A stretch of 64,000 nt of DNA from UBA8389 sp035719105 (GCA_035719105.1 DASTGN010000004.1:434001-498000), one strand, 5' to 3'; shown: positions 26,453-35,516, numbered from the stretch's first letter. Program-made: numbers and translations. Notes: a model not told the origin generated them from the letters alone.

Positions 26453-26752
26453 ATGGAAATCAGAATTCAATCCATTCATTTCGATGCCACAATGGCATTG
26501 GAACAGTTCATTCAGAAGAAAGTCTCGAAACTAAATCAATTTTACGACGGCATACTGGAAGCAGAAGTAATATTAAAGGTCATCAAACCCGAAACCGCTC
26601 AAAACAAAGAAGCACAAGTAAAGATTAAGGTGTCACATACGGAAATGTATGCATCAAAAATCAGTGATACGTTCGAACAATCTGTAGATGATGCTGTAGA
26701 GGCCTTGCAGAAACAACTTTTGAAGTTCAAGGAAAAGAACCAACCCAAATAA
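26453..26752 (+). CDS. hpf: Ribosome hibernation-promoting factor, short HPF/RaiA type
   Basis: A 99-residue protein of the HPF/YfiA family: beta-alpha-beta-beta-beta-alpha layout with MEIRIQSIHFDATMALEQFI at the start and the C-terminal helix FEQSVDDAVEALQKQLLKFK. It binds the 30S decoding region and stores ribosomes in an inactive form. It lacks the C-terminal dimerisation domain of long HPF. It follows xerC by 17 bp and is the only gene here with a textbook AGGAGG site. Confidence 0.9.
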   Translation: MEIRIQSIHFDATMALEQFIQKKVSKLNQFYDGILEAEVILKVIKPETAQNKEAQVKIKVSHTEMYASKISDTFEQSVDDAVEALQKQLLKFKEKNQPK

Positions 26753-26767
26753 TTTTCTGAAAAACCC

Positions 26768-26798
26768 TTTGCGGATTCAAATTATTGTCCTACATTTG
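26768..26798 (+). promoter_or_regulatory. Promoter of the tRNA-tuf-secE-nusG-rpl-rpo block
   Basis: TTTG (26768-26771), a 19-bp spacer and TACATTTG (26791-26798) match the consensus exactly. It lies just after hpf and before the tRNA-Tyr gene. Confidence 0.8.
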
Positions 26799-26861
26799 CA
26801 GCCGTTTCTCCTAAAGCCTATGCACAGGAGGGGTGGCTGCAGTCTTCGGACTCAGTTTTTT
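26799..26861 (+). promoter_or_regulatory. Structured leader with attenuator-like hairpin before tRNA-Tyr
   Basis: Just after the promoter, CAGCC (26799-26803) pairs with GGCTG (26835-26839) and CTCCT (26808-26812) with AGGAG (26826-26830). A second hairpin, AGTC-TTCG-GACT (26841-26852), is followed by a run of six T (26856-26861). This looks like a leader that could end transcription early or guide tRNA processing. The second stem is short, so the call is tentative. Confidence 0.45.
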
Positions 26862-26870
26862 GAGGTAAAA

Positions 26871-26953
26871 GGGCAGTTACCAGAGTGGCCAAATGGGGCA
26901 GACTGTAACTCTGCTAGCGTAAGCTTACGGTGGTTCGAATCCATCACTGCCCA
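26871..26953 (+). tRNA. tRNA-Tyr (anticodon GTA)
   Basis: An 83-base class II tRNA with a long variable arm: acceptor GGGCAGT/ACTGCCC, anticodon stem GCAGA/TCTGC with loop CTGTAAC, variable stem GCGTAAGC region, T loop TTCGAAT, discriminator A. CCA is not encoded. Confidence 0.96.
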
Positions 26954-27034
26954 CAGTTTAAAGTCCGGTGAACAACCGGTTTTTGAGCGGAATGTCGGAG
27001 GATGTTCACCCTGGTGAGAAGACAACGACAAATT

Positions 27035-27107
27035 GCGGGAATAGCTCAGTTGATAGAGCATTAGCCTTCCAAGCTGAGGGTCGCGGGTTTGAGTCCCGTT
27101 TCCCGCT
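27035..27107 (+). tRNA. tRNA-Gly (anticodon TCC)
   Basis: A complete 73-base cloverleaf: acceptor GCGGGAA/TTCCCGC, anticodon stem TTAGC/GCTGA with loop CTTCCAA, T arm GCGGG/CCCGT, discriminator T. CCA is not encoded. Confidence 0.96.
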
Positions 27108-27115
27108 CTTTTTTT

Positions 27116-27187
<72 letters not shown>

Positions 27188-27227
27188 CACAATTTATTTA
27201 TTTCATTCAATTTATAATATTTGAGTT

Positions 27228-28415
27228 ATGGCTAAAGAACATTACAACAGGAGTAAACCCCATGTCAACATTGGGACCATCGGCCACGTTGACCACGGTA
27301 AAACGACCTTGACCGCTGCAATTACGATGGTATTGGCCAAAAAAGGCCTTTCGGAAATCAAGTCTTTCGATCAGATTGACAATGCTCCGGAAGAAAAGGA
27401 ACGTGGTATCACGATCAATACCGCACACGTAGAGTATCAAACTGAAAATCGCCACTATGCACACGTTGACTGTCCAGGTCACGCTGACTATGTAAAAAAC
27501 ATGGTAACTGGTGCTGCTCAAATGGATGGTGCTATCATCGTTGTTGCTGCTACTGACGGTCCTATGCCTCAGACCCGCGAACATATCTTGCTCGCTCGTC
27601 AGGTAAACGTTCCGAAACTGGTTGTGTTCATGAACAAATGCGACTCAGTTGATGATGAAGAAATGTTAGAACTCGTTGAAATGGAAATGCGCGATTTGCT
27701 GTCTTTCTATGAATTCGACGGTGACAATACCCCTGTTATTCGCGGTTCAGCTCTTGGTGGTTTGAACGGTGTTCCTGAATGGGAAGAAAAGATTATGGAG
27801 CTGATGAACGCTGTTGACACTTGGATCGACCTTCCTCCACGCGCTATCGACAAACCTTTCTTGATGCCTGTTGAAGATGTATTCTCCATCACTGGTCGTG
27901 GTACTGTTGCTACTGGTCGTATTGAAACCGGTATCATCCACACTGGCGACGAAGTTCAAATCATTGGCCTTGGTGCCGAAGGTAAGAAGTCTGTTGTGAC
28001 TGGTGTTGAAATGTTCCGTAAAATCTTGGACGAAGGTCAAGCTGGTGACAATGTAGGTTTGTTGCTTCGTGGTATCGACAAAGAAGCCATCAAACGTGGT
28101 ATGGTTATTACCCACCCGGGTAAAGTAACCCCTCACACCAAAATCAAAGCTTCAGTTTATATCCTGAAGAAAGAAGAAGGTGGTCGTCACACTCCGTTCC
28201 ACAACAAATACCGTCCGCAGTTCTATATCCGCACCTTGGATGTAACGGGTGAAATCACCCTTCCCGCTGGTGTTGAAATGGTTATGCCCGGTGACAACTT
28301 GGAAATCAATGTTGAATTGATTTACCCGGTAGCCTTGTCAGTAGGTTTGCGTTTCGCTATCCGCGAAGGTGGACGTACGGTTGGTTCCGGTCAGATCACC
28401 GAAATCGTTGAATAA
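27228..28415 (+). CDS. tuf: Translation elongation factor EF-Tu
   Basis: A 395-residue GTPase that brings aminoacyl-tRNA to the ribosome. The G motifs are intact: GHVDHGKTT (P-loop, near residue 18), DCPGHADY and NKCD. Domains II and III follow with the expected VEDVFSITGRGTVATGRIE and HTPFHNKYRPQFYIRT. It lies between tRNA-Thr and tRNA-Trp, so its mRNA is flanked by tRNA processing sites, and a strong terminator follows. Confidence 0.98.
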   Translation: MAKEHYNRSKPHVNIGTIGHVDHGKTTLTAAITMVLAKKGLSEIKSFDQIDNAPEEKERGITINTAHVEYQTENRHYAHVDCPGHADYVKNMVTGAAQMDGAIIVVAATDGPMPQTREHILLARQVNVPKLVVFMNKCDSVDDEEMLELVEMEMRDLLSFYEFDGDNTPVIRGSALGGLNGVPEWEEKIMELMNAVDTWIDLPPRAIDKPFLMPVEDVFSITGRGTVATGRIETGIIHTGDEVQIIGLGAEGKKSVVTGVEMFRKILDEGQAGDNVGLLLRGIDKEAIKRGMVITHPGKVTPHTKIKASVYILKKEEGGRHTPFHNKYRPQFYIRTLDVTGEITLPAGVEMVMPGDNLEINVELIYPVALSVGLRFAIREGGRTVGSGQITEIVE

Positions 28416-28433
28416 AACGTTACAAGTATATCT

Positions 28434-28470
28434 AAAAAAGCTCCCACTGTTACAGGGGGGAGCTTTTTTT
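28434..28470 (+). terminator. Intrinsic terminator after tuf
   Basis: A 12-bp stem (28434-28445 with 28458-28469) rich in A/T at the base and G/C at the top is followed by T residues. It stands just before tRNA-Trp, so expression of the downstream genes relies on read-through or another promoter. Confidence 0.82.
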
Positions 28471-28475
28471 GACAC

Positions 28476-28551
28476 ACGAAAGTAGCTCAGTTGGTAGAGC
28501 ATCGGTCTCCAAAACCGAGTGTCGGGAGTTCGAGCCTCTCCTTTCGTGCCA
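28476..28551 (+). tRNA. tRNA-Trp (anticodon CCA), with encoded 3' CCA
   Basis: Cloverleaf: acceptor ACGAAAG/CTTTCGT, anticodon stem TCGGT/ACCGA with loop CTCCAAA, T arm GGGAG/CTCTC, discriminator G, then genomic CCA (28549-28551). It is the only one of the six tRNAs here with an encoded CCA. Confidence 0.95.
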
Positions 28552-28569
28552 TTAAAACCCTAGATAAAG

Positions 28570-28776
28570 ATGAAGAAATTTTTTAACACCGTAGTCTCTT
28601 ATTGCAAAGAGTCCTACACAGAACTCGTCCATAAGGTCAGTTGGCCTACTATGGCTGAGTTGAGCAACAGTGCGGTCGTTGTGTTAACAGCTTCCCTGGT
28701 TATCGCACTGATTGTTTTTGTCATCGATTTAGGTTTTGAAAACATCATGACCTTTATCTACGAGAAGGTATTTTAA
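28570..28776 (+). CDS. secE: Preprotein translocase subunit SecE
   Basis: A 68-residue single-span membrane protein. The amphipathic helix with the conserved ELVHKVSWPTMAEL leads into one transmembrane segment (about residues 34-55). It clamps the two halves of SecY. It lies 18 bp after tRNA-Trp and 14 bp before nusG, the standard order. Confidence 0.95.
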   Translation: MKKFFNTVVSYCKESYTELVHKVSWPTMAELSNSAVVVLTASLVIALIVFVIDLGFENIMTFIYEKVF

Positions 28777-28790
28777 TCTGAAAAGAAGCA

Positions 28791-29333
28791 ATGTCTGATT
28801 TTGAAAAAAAATGGTACGTTTTACGTGCCGTGAGCGGTAAGGAAAACAAAGTGCGTGAGTATCTTGAAGCAGAAATCAAGAATTCATCACTAAGCGAGTA
28901 CGTCTCTCAGGTATTGATTCCCACAGAAAAAGTCTATCAAATGCGAAATGGCAAGAAGGTGCTCAAAGAGCGTTCCTACCTGCCAGGTTATGTTTTGATA
29001 GAAGCTGCTCTTGTAGGTGAAGTGGCGCACGTTCTTCGGAACACACCGAATGTCATTGGATTCCTTGGTGGAACGGATAATCCGCAAAGCCTTCGTGAAT
29101 CTGAAGTGAACCGCATTCTGGGAAAAGTGGACGAACTTCAGGAAACTGGAGAAGACTTCAACATTCCTTATTATGTTGGTGAATCCGTGAAAGTCAATCA
29201 CGGTCCATTTAGTGGCTTCAGTGCTGTCATTGAAGAGGTTAATACTGAGAAGAAGAAACTCAAGGTTATGGTGAAAATCTTCGGACGGAAAACTCCGCTC
29301 GAATTGGGTTTTATGCAAGTCGAAAAAGAATAA
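28791..29333 (+). CDS. nusG: Transcription termination/antitermination factor NusG
   Basis: A 180-residue two-domain protein. The N-terminal NGN domain (KWYVLRAVSGKENKVREYLE, LPGYVLIEA) binds the RNA polymerase clamp, and the C-terminal KOW domain (VNHGPFSGFSAVIEEVN) contacts Rho or ribosomal protein S10. It sits between secE and rplK as in most bacteria. Confidence 0.96.
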   Translation: MSDFEKKWYVLRAVSGKENKVREYLEAEIKNSSLSEYVSQVLIPTEKVYQMRNGKKVLKERSYLPGYVLIEAALVGEVAHVLRNTPNVIGFLGGTDNPQSLRESEVNRILGKVDELQETGEDFNIPYYVGESVKVNHGPFSGFSAVIEEVNTEKKKLKVMVKIFGRKTPLELGFMQVEKE

Positions 29334-29398
29334 CGACAGGTTACGCGAGAGTTATTCCTTTTCTTAAATTCCCACAAATTTTTTAATTTTTAAAGAAA

Positions 29399-29842
29399 AT
29401 GGCTAAAGAAGTTGCTGGACAAATCAAATTGCAGATAAAGGGGGGTGCCGCAAATCCCTCCCCTCCCGTAGGACCCGCATTGGGTTCCAAGGGTGTAAAC
29501 ATCATGGAGTTTTGCAAGCAATTCAACGCCAGAACTCAGGACAAGGCAGGTAAAGTATTACCTGTTGTCATTACTTACTATTCCGACAAATCTTTCGATT
29601 TTGTTGTAAAGACTCCTCCCGCAGCTATTCAGCTGATGGAAGCAGCCAAGGTTAAGGGAGGCTCTGCCGAACCTAACCGCGTCAAAGTGGCTTCTGTAAC
29701 CTGGGAACAGGTGAAAGTGATTGCTGCCGACAAAATGGAAGATTTAAACTGTTTCACCGTTGAATCCGCTATGAAACTTGTAGCTGGAACGGCTCGCAGT
29801 ATGGGTATCACCGTAAACGGGGAATTCCCCGCTAACAACTAA
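29399..29842 (+). CDS. rplK: 50S ribosomal protein uL11
   Basis: A 147-residue protein of the GTPase-associated centre. The proline-rich NPSPPVGPALGSKGVN motif and the C-terminal rRNA-binding domain with AGTARSMGITV are present. It starts 65 bp after nusG and is followed by rplA after 12 bp. Confidence 0.97.
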   Translation: MAKEVAGQIKLQIKGGAANPSPPVGPALGSKGVNIMEFCKQFNARTQDKAGKVLPVVITYYSDKSFDFVVKTPPAAIQLMEAAKVKGGSAEPNRVKVASVTWEQVKVIAADKMEDLNCFTVESAMKLVAGTARSMGITVNGEFPANN

Positions 29843-29854
29843 TCTTCAATTGAA

Positions 29855-30553
29855 ATGAGTAAACTGACAAAAAAACAGAAGTTGGCTTTTGAGAAAATTG
29901 AAGCTGGAAGAAATTACACATTGAAAGAAGCATGCTCACTGGTTAAGGAAATCACTTCCACCAAGTTTGATTCTTCTGTTGATGTGGACGTTCGTCTCGG
30001 TGTGGATCCCCGTAAAGCCAACCAAATGGTACGTGGCGTTGTGTCATTGCCAAACGGTACAGGGAAAGAAGTAAGAGTGCTGGTATTGTGTACTCCCGAT
30101 AAAGAAGCTGAGGCTAAAGAAGCCGGAGCTGATCATGTTGGTCTCGATGAATATATTGAGAAAATCAAAGGTGGCTGGACGGACATTGACGTGATTATCA
30201 CGATGCCCGCCATCATGGGTAAGATCGGTGCTTTGGGTCGTGTTTTAGGTCCTCGTGGCCTGATGCCGAATCCTAAGAGTGGTACCGTAACCATGGAAGT
30301 CGGTAAAGCAGTTAAAGAAGTAAAACAAGGTAAGATTGACTTTAAAGTGGACAAGACCGGTATCGTTCATGCTTCCATTGGAAAAGTTTCTTTCACCCCG
30401 GAACAGATTCTTGGTAATGCCAAAGAGTTTATTTCAATGCTGATGAAATTGAAACCCTCTGCTGCTAAAGGTACTTATGTCAAGAGCATTTATCTTTCAA
30501 GTACAATGAGTCCGGGTATCAAAATTGATCCCAAATCCGTTGAGGAAAACTAA
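29855..30553 (+). CDS. rplA: 50S ribosomal protein uL1
   Basis: A 232-residue protein of the L1 stalk. The signature PRGLMPNPKSGTVT-like region and KIDFKVDKTGIVHASIGKVSF identify it. In many bacteria L1 represses its own operon by binding the mRNA leader; I could not find a clear copy of the site upstream of rplK. Confidence 0.97.
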   Translation: MSKLTKKQKLAFEKIEAGRNYTLKEACSLVKEITSTKFDSSVDVDVRLGVDPRKANQMVRGVVSLPNGTGKEVRVLVLCTPDKEAEAKEAGADHVGLDEYIEKIKGGWTDIDVIITMPAIMGKIGALGRVLGPRGLMPNPKSGTVTMEVGKAVKEVKQGKIDFKVDKTGIVHASIGKVSFTPEQILGNAKEFISMLMKLKPSAAKGTYVKSIYLSSTMSPGIKIDPKSVEEN

Positions 30554-30566
30554 TCAAATTTGAATT

Positions 30567-31088
30567 ATGAAGAAGGAAGATAAAAGCAACGTAATCGAGC
30601 AAATTGCTGCAACGGTTGGAGAATACGGAAATTTCTACCTCACTGACATCACTGCTATGAACGCAGAGACTACCAGTGCGCTCAGAAGACTCTGCTTCAA
30701 TCAGGGCGTTAAGCTCGTGGTCGTTAAGAATACCTTGCTTGCAAAGGCTCTGGAAAGTCTTGACCAAGATTTTAGCGAGTTGAATGGCGTATTGAAAGGA
30801 AACACCGCAATGATGTTTTCTACCTCCGCTAACGCACCTGCTAAATTGATCAAGGAATTTTCAAAGGGAAAAAATGTTCCTGCCTTGAAAGCTGCATACG
30901 TAGAAGAAAGTTTCTATATCGGTCCTGACCAGTTGGAAGCACTGATTCACATCAAGAGCAAAAACGAACTCATCGGAGAAGTTATTGGCTTGTTGCAATC
31001 GCCTGCTAAAAACGTGGTATCTGCCCTCCAAAGCGGAGGTACCATTCTCCACGGCGTGTTGAAAACGCTGGGTGAAAGAGAAAACTAA
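30567..31088 (+). CDS. rplJ: 50S ribosomal protein uL10
   Basis: A 173-residue protein that anchors L7/L12 dimers to the ribosomal stalk. The N-terminal rRNA-binding part includes the conserved LRRLCFNQGVKLVVVKNTLL; the C-terminal helix that holds L7/L12 follows. rplL comes 44 bp later. Confidence 0.95.
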   Translation: MKKEDKSNVIEQIAATVGEYGNFYLTDITAMNAETTSALRRLCFNQGVKLVVVKNTLLAKALESLDQDFSELNGVLKGNTAMMFSTSANAPAKLIKEFSKGKNVPALKAAYVEESFYIGPDQLEALIHIKSKNELIGEVIGLLQSPAKNVVSALQSGGTILHGVLKTLGEREN

Positions 31089-31132
31089 TTACATCAAACC
31101 AAGTAACAATAACAATTTTAATACATACAAAA

Positions 31133-31510
31133 ATGGCAGATTTGAAAGCTTTTGCTGAACAATTGGTGAATTTAACTGTAAAAGAAGTAAACGAACTGGC
31201 TACCATCCTGAAGGACGAATACGGCATTGAACCCGCTGCTGCAGCTGTTGCTGTTGCTGCTGCTCCTGCTGCTGAAGGTGCTGCTGCACCTGCAGAAAAA
31301 ACATCTTTCGATGTAGTCTTGAAATCGGCTGGTGCCGCTAAATTGGCTGTCGTTAAGGCTGTCAAGGAATCTTGTGGTCTGGGCTTGAAAGAAGCTAAAG
31401 ACCTCGTTGACGCTGCTCCCTCTGTATTGAAGGAAGGTGCTGGCAAAGACGAAGCTGAAGCTTTGAAGAAAGTTTTGGAAGAAGCTGGAGCCGAAGTTGA
31501 ACTTAAATAA
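31133..31510 (+). CDS. rplL: 50S ribosomal protein bL12 (L7/L12)
   Basis: A 125-residue stalk protein: N-terminal dimerisation helix, an Ala/Pro-rich hinge (about residues 35-55) and the C-terminal factor-binding domain with KLAVVKAVKESCGLGLKEAKDLV. The hinge is long and alanine-rich, as usual for the family. A strong hairpin with a T run follows before rpoB. Confidence 0.97.
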   Translation: MADLKAFAEQLVNLTVKEVNELATILKDEYGIEPAAAAVAVAAAPAAEGAAAPAEKTSFDVVLKSAGAAKLAVVKAVKESCGLGLKEAKDLVDAAPSVLKEGAGKDEAEALKKVLEEAGAEVELK

Positions 31511-31537
31511 CATTACCGCCTGATAATCAGGTGCTTT

Positions 31538-31576
31538 GGTTTAGAATCTCCATAAAAGGAGATTCTAAACCTTTTT
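31538..31576 (+). terminator. Strong hairpin between rplL and rpoB (partial terminator/attenuator)
   Basis: A perfect 14-bp stem (31538-31551 with 31558-31571), a 6-base loop and five T residues form a model intrinsic terminator inside the ribosomal-RNA-polymerase operon. It probably lowers rpoBC transcription relative to rplJL. No consensus promoter is seen between it and rpoB. Confidence 0.8.
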
Positions 31577-31680
31577 GTGTCTATATTCCATTTTAAGTTC
31601 TTTACAGGATCGTTTCAACAGTCCGGCGGGACAAAGAAAACATTCTCACATTCGCAAAACGATCATAAATACACTCATAA

Positions 31681-34600
31681 ATGTCTTCAACAACTGAAAC
31701 TAAAAGAGTTAATTTTGCCTCCATCCAAAGTCCGCTCGACTATCCGGATTTCTTGGAAGTGCAATTGAAGTCATTCCAGGACTTCCTGCAACTGGATACC
31801 CCGCCCGAAAGACGTAAGAACGAGGGCCTCTATAAAGTTTTCACCGAAAACTTCCCCATTGCAGACACCCGCAACAACTTTGTTCTTGAATTTTTAGATT
31901 ATTACATCGATCCTCCTCGTTATTCCATTGACGAGTGTATTGAACGCGGATTGACGTATAATGTGCCTTTGAAGGCCAGACTGAAGCTGTACTGTACCGA
32001 TCCCGATCATGAAGATTTTGAGACCAAATTTCAGGATGTCTACTTAGGAGCTATTCCTTATATGACACCCAAAGGAACTTTTGTCGTCAATGGTGCTGAA
32101 CGTGTCATCGTCTCACAGTTGCACCGTTCACCAGGCGTTTTCTTTGGACAAAGTCTGCATGCTAATGGTTCCAAGCTGTATTCAGCCCGTATCATTCCGT
32201 TCAAAGGTTCTTGGATTGAGTTTGCTACAGACATTAACAATGTCATGTATGCGTACATTGATCGTAAAAAGAAATTACCAGTAACCACTTTGCTTCGTGC
32301 CATCGGTTTTGAAACCGATAAGGATATCTTGGAAATTTTCAATTTAGCCGAAGAAGTCAAGGTTTCCAAAGCAGGACTGAAACGATTGATCGGTCGCAAA
32401 CTTGCAGCCCGTGTTCTTAAGAGCTGGGTCGAAGACTTTGTTGATGAAGATACCGGTGAAGTAGTTTCTATCGAACGAAACGAGGTAATCATCGATCGCG
32501 AAACCATTTTGGAAAATGATCATGTCGATGAAATCGTAGAATCTGGCTGCGCTACCATCCTATTACATAAGGAAGATGCTGGAATGTCCGACTACGGAAT
32601 CATTTACAACACCTTGCAGAAAGACCCTAGCAACTCACAAAAAGAAGCTGTCCTGTATATCTACCGTCAATTGCGTAACGCCGAACCGGCCGATGACGCA
32701 AGTGCTCGGGAAGTTATCCAGAACTTGTTCTTTTCTGAAAAACGATATGATTTGGGCGAAGTTGGCCGCTATCGTATCAATAAGAAATTGCACCTCTCCA
32801 CTGAAATGAATGTGAAGGTGTTAACCAAGGAAGACATCATCGAGATCATCAAATACCTGATTGAACTGGTGAATTCCAATGCTGACGTGGACGATATCGA
32901 CCACTTAAGCAACCGTCGTGTACGTACTGTCGGCGAACAACTGAACAATCAGTTTGGTGTTGGTTTGGCACGTATGGCACGTACCATCCGCGAACGTATG
33001 AATGTTCGTGACAACGAAGTATTTGCTCCGGTTGAACTGATCAACGCAAAGACGATTTCGTCCGTGATCAATTCATTCTTCGGAACCAATGCCCTTTCGC
33101 AGTTTATGGACCAAACCAATCCGTTGGCTGAAATGACGCACAAACGTCGTATGTCTGCCCTCGGTCCTGGCGGTCTTTCTCGCGAACGCGCCGGTTTTGA
33201 AGTCCGTGACGTACACTATACGCACTACGGTCGCCTTTGCCCGATTGAAACCCCTGAAGGTCCGAACATTGGTTTGATTTCGTCACTTTGTGTTTATGCG
33301 AAGATCAACACCCTCGGATTCATTGAAACTCCCTACCGTAAAGTAGATAGTGGCAAGGTGGAATTGGGTGAGGTTATCTATATGACTGCCGAAGAAGAAG
33401 AAGGAAAAATCATTGCTCAAGGAAATGCTCCTTTGAAAGAAGACGGTACCTTTATTCTTTCGCGTGTCAAATCTCGTTTGGATGCAGACTTTCCAGTTGT
33501 TGGCCCGCAAGAGGTTCAATTAATGGACGTTTCGCCGACACAGATTGCCTCTATCGCAGCAGCGTTGATTCCTTTCTTAGAACACGATGATGCCAACCGT
33601 GCCCTCATGGGATCTAACATGATGCGCCAGGCTGTACCACTTATTCGTAGCGAAGCTCCAATAGTTGGAACAGGATTGGAAGGACAATTGATTCGTGATT
33701 CACGTACCCAATTGATGGCTGAAGGTGAAGGTGTTGTCGAATATGTTGATGCAACAACCATTCGCATTAAATACGATAGAAGCGAAGAAGAGGAGTTTGT
33801 CAGCTTCAACGATTCCATCAAAACATACATCATTCCAAAATTTCAGAAAACCAACCAAAGCACAACCATCGATTTGCGCCCCATCATTCACAAAGGGGAT
33901 CGAGTTACCAATGGTCAATTGCTGACGGAAGGTTATTCTACTGAAAATGGTGAATTGGCTCTTGGTCGTAATCTTAAAGTGGCATTCATGCCTTGGAAGG
34001 GTTACAACTTTGAAGATGCCATCGTTCTGAACGAACGCATGGTTCGCGAAGATATTTTCACTTCAGTGCATGTGGATGAATACACGTTAGAAGTTCGCGA
34101 AACCAAACGTGGTCTTGAAGAACTGACTTCTGACATACCTAACGTTAGCGAAGAAGCTACTAAGGATTTGGATGAAAACGGTATCGTGCGCATTGGTGCA
34201 CACATCGTACCGGGTGACATCTTGATTGGTAAGATTACTCCTAAAGGAGAATCCGATCCTTCACCTGAAGAAAAACTGCTTCGTGCCATTTTTGGAGACA
34301 AGGCTGGCGATGTAAAAGACGCATCTTTGAAAGCTACTCCGTCATTACGTGGAGTGATCATTGACAAACGACTTTTCTCAAAAGCAATGAAGAATCGTAA
34401 GTCACGTCTCACTGACAAAGCGCTTCTGCCAAAAATCGACGAGGAGTTTGAAGAAGCTGCAAACAATTTGAAAACGCTTCTAATTGAAAAACTTCTGGTG
34501 CTGACGAATGGCAAGACCTCTCAGGGAGTCAAGGATAACCTTGGTACTGAAATCATTGCTAAAGGGTCCAAATTTAGTGCTAAGAATCTGAGCGAAGTCA

Positions 34601-35487
34601 ACTATTCATCTGTTCAGGTTAGCAAATGGACTACGGACAATGCAAAAAATGACATGATTCGCGATTTGATTTTGAACTACTTACGCAAACATAAAGAGCT
34701 CGATGCTATCATGAAGCGTAAAAAATTCAACATCACCATCGGAGACGAACTGCCTGCTGGTATCATTCAGATGGCAAAAGTATATATTGCAAAGAAACGT
34801 AAGATTCGCGTCGGTGACAAGATGGCCGGACGTCACGGTAACAAGGGTATCGTATCCCGTATCGTACGTCAGGAAGATATGCCGTTCCTCGAAGATGGTA
34901 CAACAGTCGATATCGTTTTGAATCCGTTGGGTGTACCTTCCCGTATGAATCTTGGACAGATTTTTGAAACGGTTCTCGGATGGTGCGGAAAAGAACTTGG
35001 TTTAAAGTTTGCCACTCCGATCTTTGACGGTGCAAGCCTCGATGATTTGGATGCATGGGCAGACAAAGCCGGTGTTCCTCATTATGGAAAATGTTATTTG
35101 TACGATGGAGGTACTGGTGTACGTTTCGACCAAACAGCAACAGTTGGTGTAGTTTATATGCTGAAACTGGGCCACATGGTCGATGATAAGATGCACGCCC
35201 GTTCCATCGGTCCATACTCTTTGATTACACAGCAACCTTTGGGTGGTAAAGCTCAGTTCGGGGGTCAACGTTTCGGGGAAATGGAAGTTTGGGCACTTGA
35301 AGCATTCGGTGCTGCTCACATCCTTCAGGAAATCTTGACTATCAAGTCTGATGACGTGGTAGGTCGCAGTAAGGCTTTCGAAGCCATTGTAAAAGGCGAT
35401 CCGATGCCGCAACCCGGTATTCCGGAATCACTGAACGTGCTGCTGCATGAATTGAGAGGTTTGGGTCTTAGCATCCAAATGGATTAA
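31681..35487 (+). CDS. rpoB: RNA polymerase beta subunit
   Basis: A 1268-residue beta subunit, normal in length for the phylum. The rifampicin-binding region reads LSQFMDQTNPLAEMTHKRRM then SALGPGG, with the Asp, His and Ser that are changed in resistant strains all in the sensitive state. The C-terminal part has RVGDKMAGRHGNKGIVSRI and ends with LSIQMD. It follows a 104-bp gap after the rplL hairpin and precedes rpoC by 29 bp. Confidence 0.98.
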   Translation: MSSTTETKRVNFASIQSPLDYPDFLEVQLKSFQDFLQLDTPPERRKNEGLYKVFTENFPIADTRNNFVLEFLDYYIDPPRYSIDECIERGLTYNVPLKARLKLYCTDPDHEDFETKFQDVYLGAIPYMTPKGTFVVNGAERVIVSQLHRSPGVFFGQSLHANGSKLYSARIIPFKGSWIEFATDINNVMYAYIDRKKKLPVTTLLRAIGFETDKDILEIFNLAEEVKVSKAGLKRLIGRKLAARVLKSWVEDFVDEDTGEVVSIERNEVIIDRETILENDHVDEIVESGCATILLHKEDAGMSDYGIIYNTLQKDPSNSQKEAVLYIYRQLRNAEPADDASAREVIQNLFFSEKRYDLGEVGRYRINKKLHLSTEMNVKVLTKEDIIEIIKYLIELVNSNADVDDIDHLSNRRVRTVGEQLNNQFGVGLARMARTIRERMNVRDNEVFAPVELINAKTISSVINSFFGTNALSQFMDQTNPLAEMTHKRRMSALGPGGLSRERAGFEVRDVHYTHYGRLCPIETPEGPNIGLISSLCVYAKINTLGFIETPYRKVDSGKVELGEVIYMTAEEEEGKIIAQGNAPLKEDGTFILSRVKSRLDADFPVVGPQEVQLMDVSPTQIASIAAALIPFLEHDDANRALMGSNMMRQAVPLIRSEAPIVGTGLEGQLIRDSRTQLMAEGEGVVEYVDATTIRIKYDRSEEEEFVSFNDSIKTYIIPKFQKTNQSTTIDLRPIIHKGDRVTNGQLLTEGYSTENGELALGRNLKVAFMPWKGYNFEDAIVLNERMVREDIFTSVHVDEYTLEVRETKRGLEELTSDIPNVSEEATKDLDENGIVRIGAHIVPGDILIGKITPKGESDPSPEEKLLRAIFGDKAGDVKDASLKATPSLRGVIIDKRLFSKAMKNRKSRLTDKALLPKIDEEFEEAANNLKTLLIEKLLVLTNGKTSQGVKDNLGTEIIAKGSKFSAKNLSEVNYSSVQVSKWTTDNAKNDMIRDLILNYLRKHKELDAIMKRKKFNITIGDELPAGIIQMAKVYIAKKRKIRVGDKMAGRHGNKGIVSRIVRQEDMPFLEDGTTVDIVLNPLGVPSRMNLGQIFETVLGWCGKELGLKFATPIFDGASLDDLDAWADKAGVPHYGKCYLYDGGTGVRFDQTATVGVVYMLKLGHMVDDKMHARSIGPYSLITQQPLGGKAQFGGQRFGEMEVWALEAFGAAHILQEILTIKSDDVVGRSKAFEAIVKGDPMPQPGIPESLNVLLHELRGLGLSIQMD

Positions 35488-35516
35488 GTATAAACGGTTA
35501 ATTACTCATACACAAT

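Noticed and set aside
32058..32507. 149-codon minus-strand frame inside rpoB
   Set aside because: Serine- and threonine-rich translation complementary to rpoB codons, no family pattern.
34002..34514. 170-codon minus-strand frame inside rpoB
   Set aside because: Same reason: a shadow of rpoB with serine-rich, low-information translation.
34763..35215. 150-codon minus-strand frame inside rpoB
   Set aside because: It lies wholly in a well-conserved part of rpoB and its translation (rich in His, Arg, Tyr) looks like a shadow of the coding strand.
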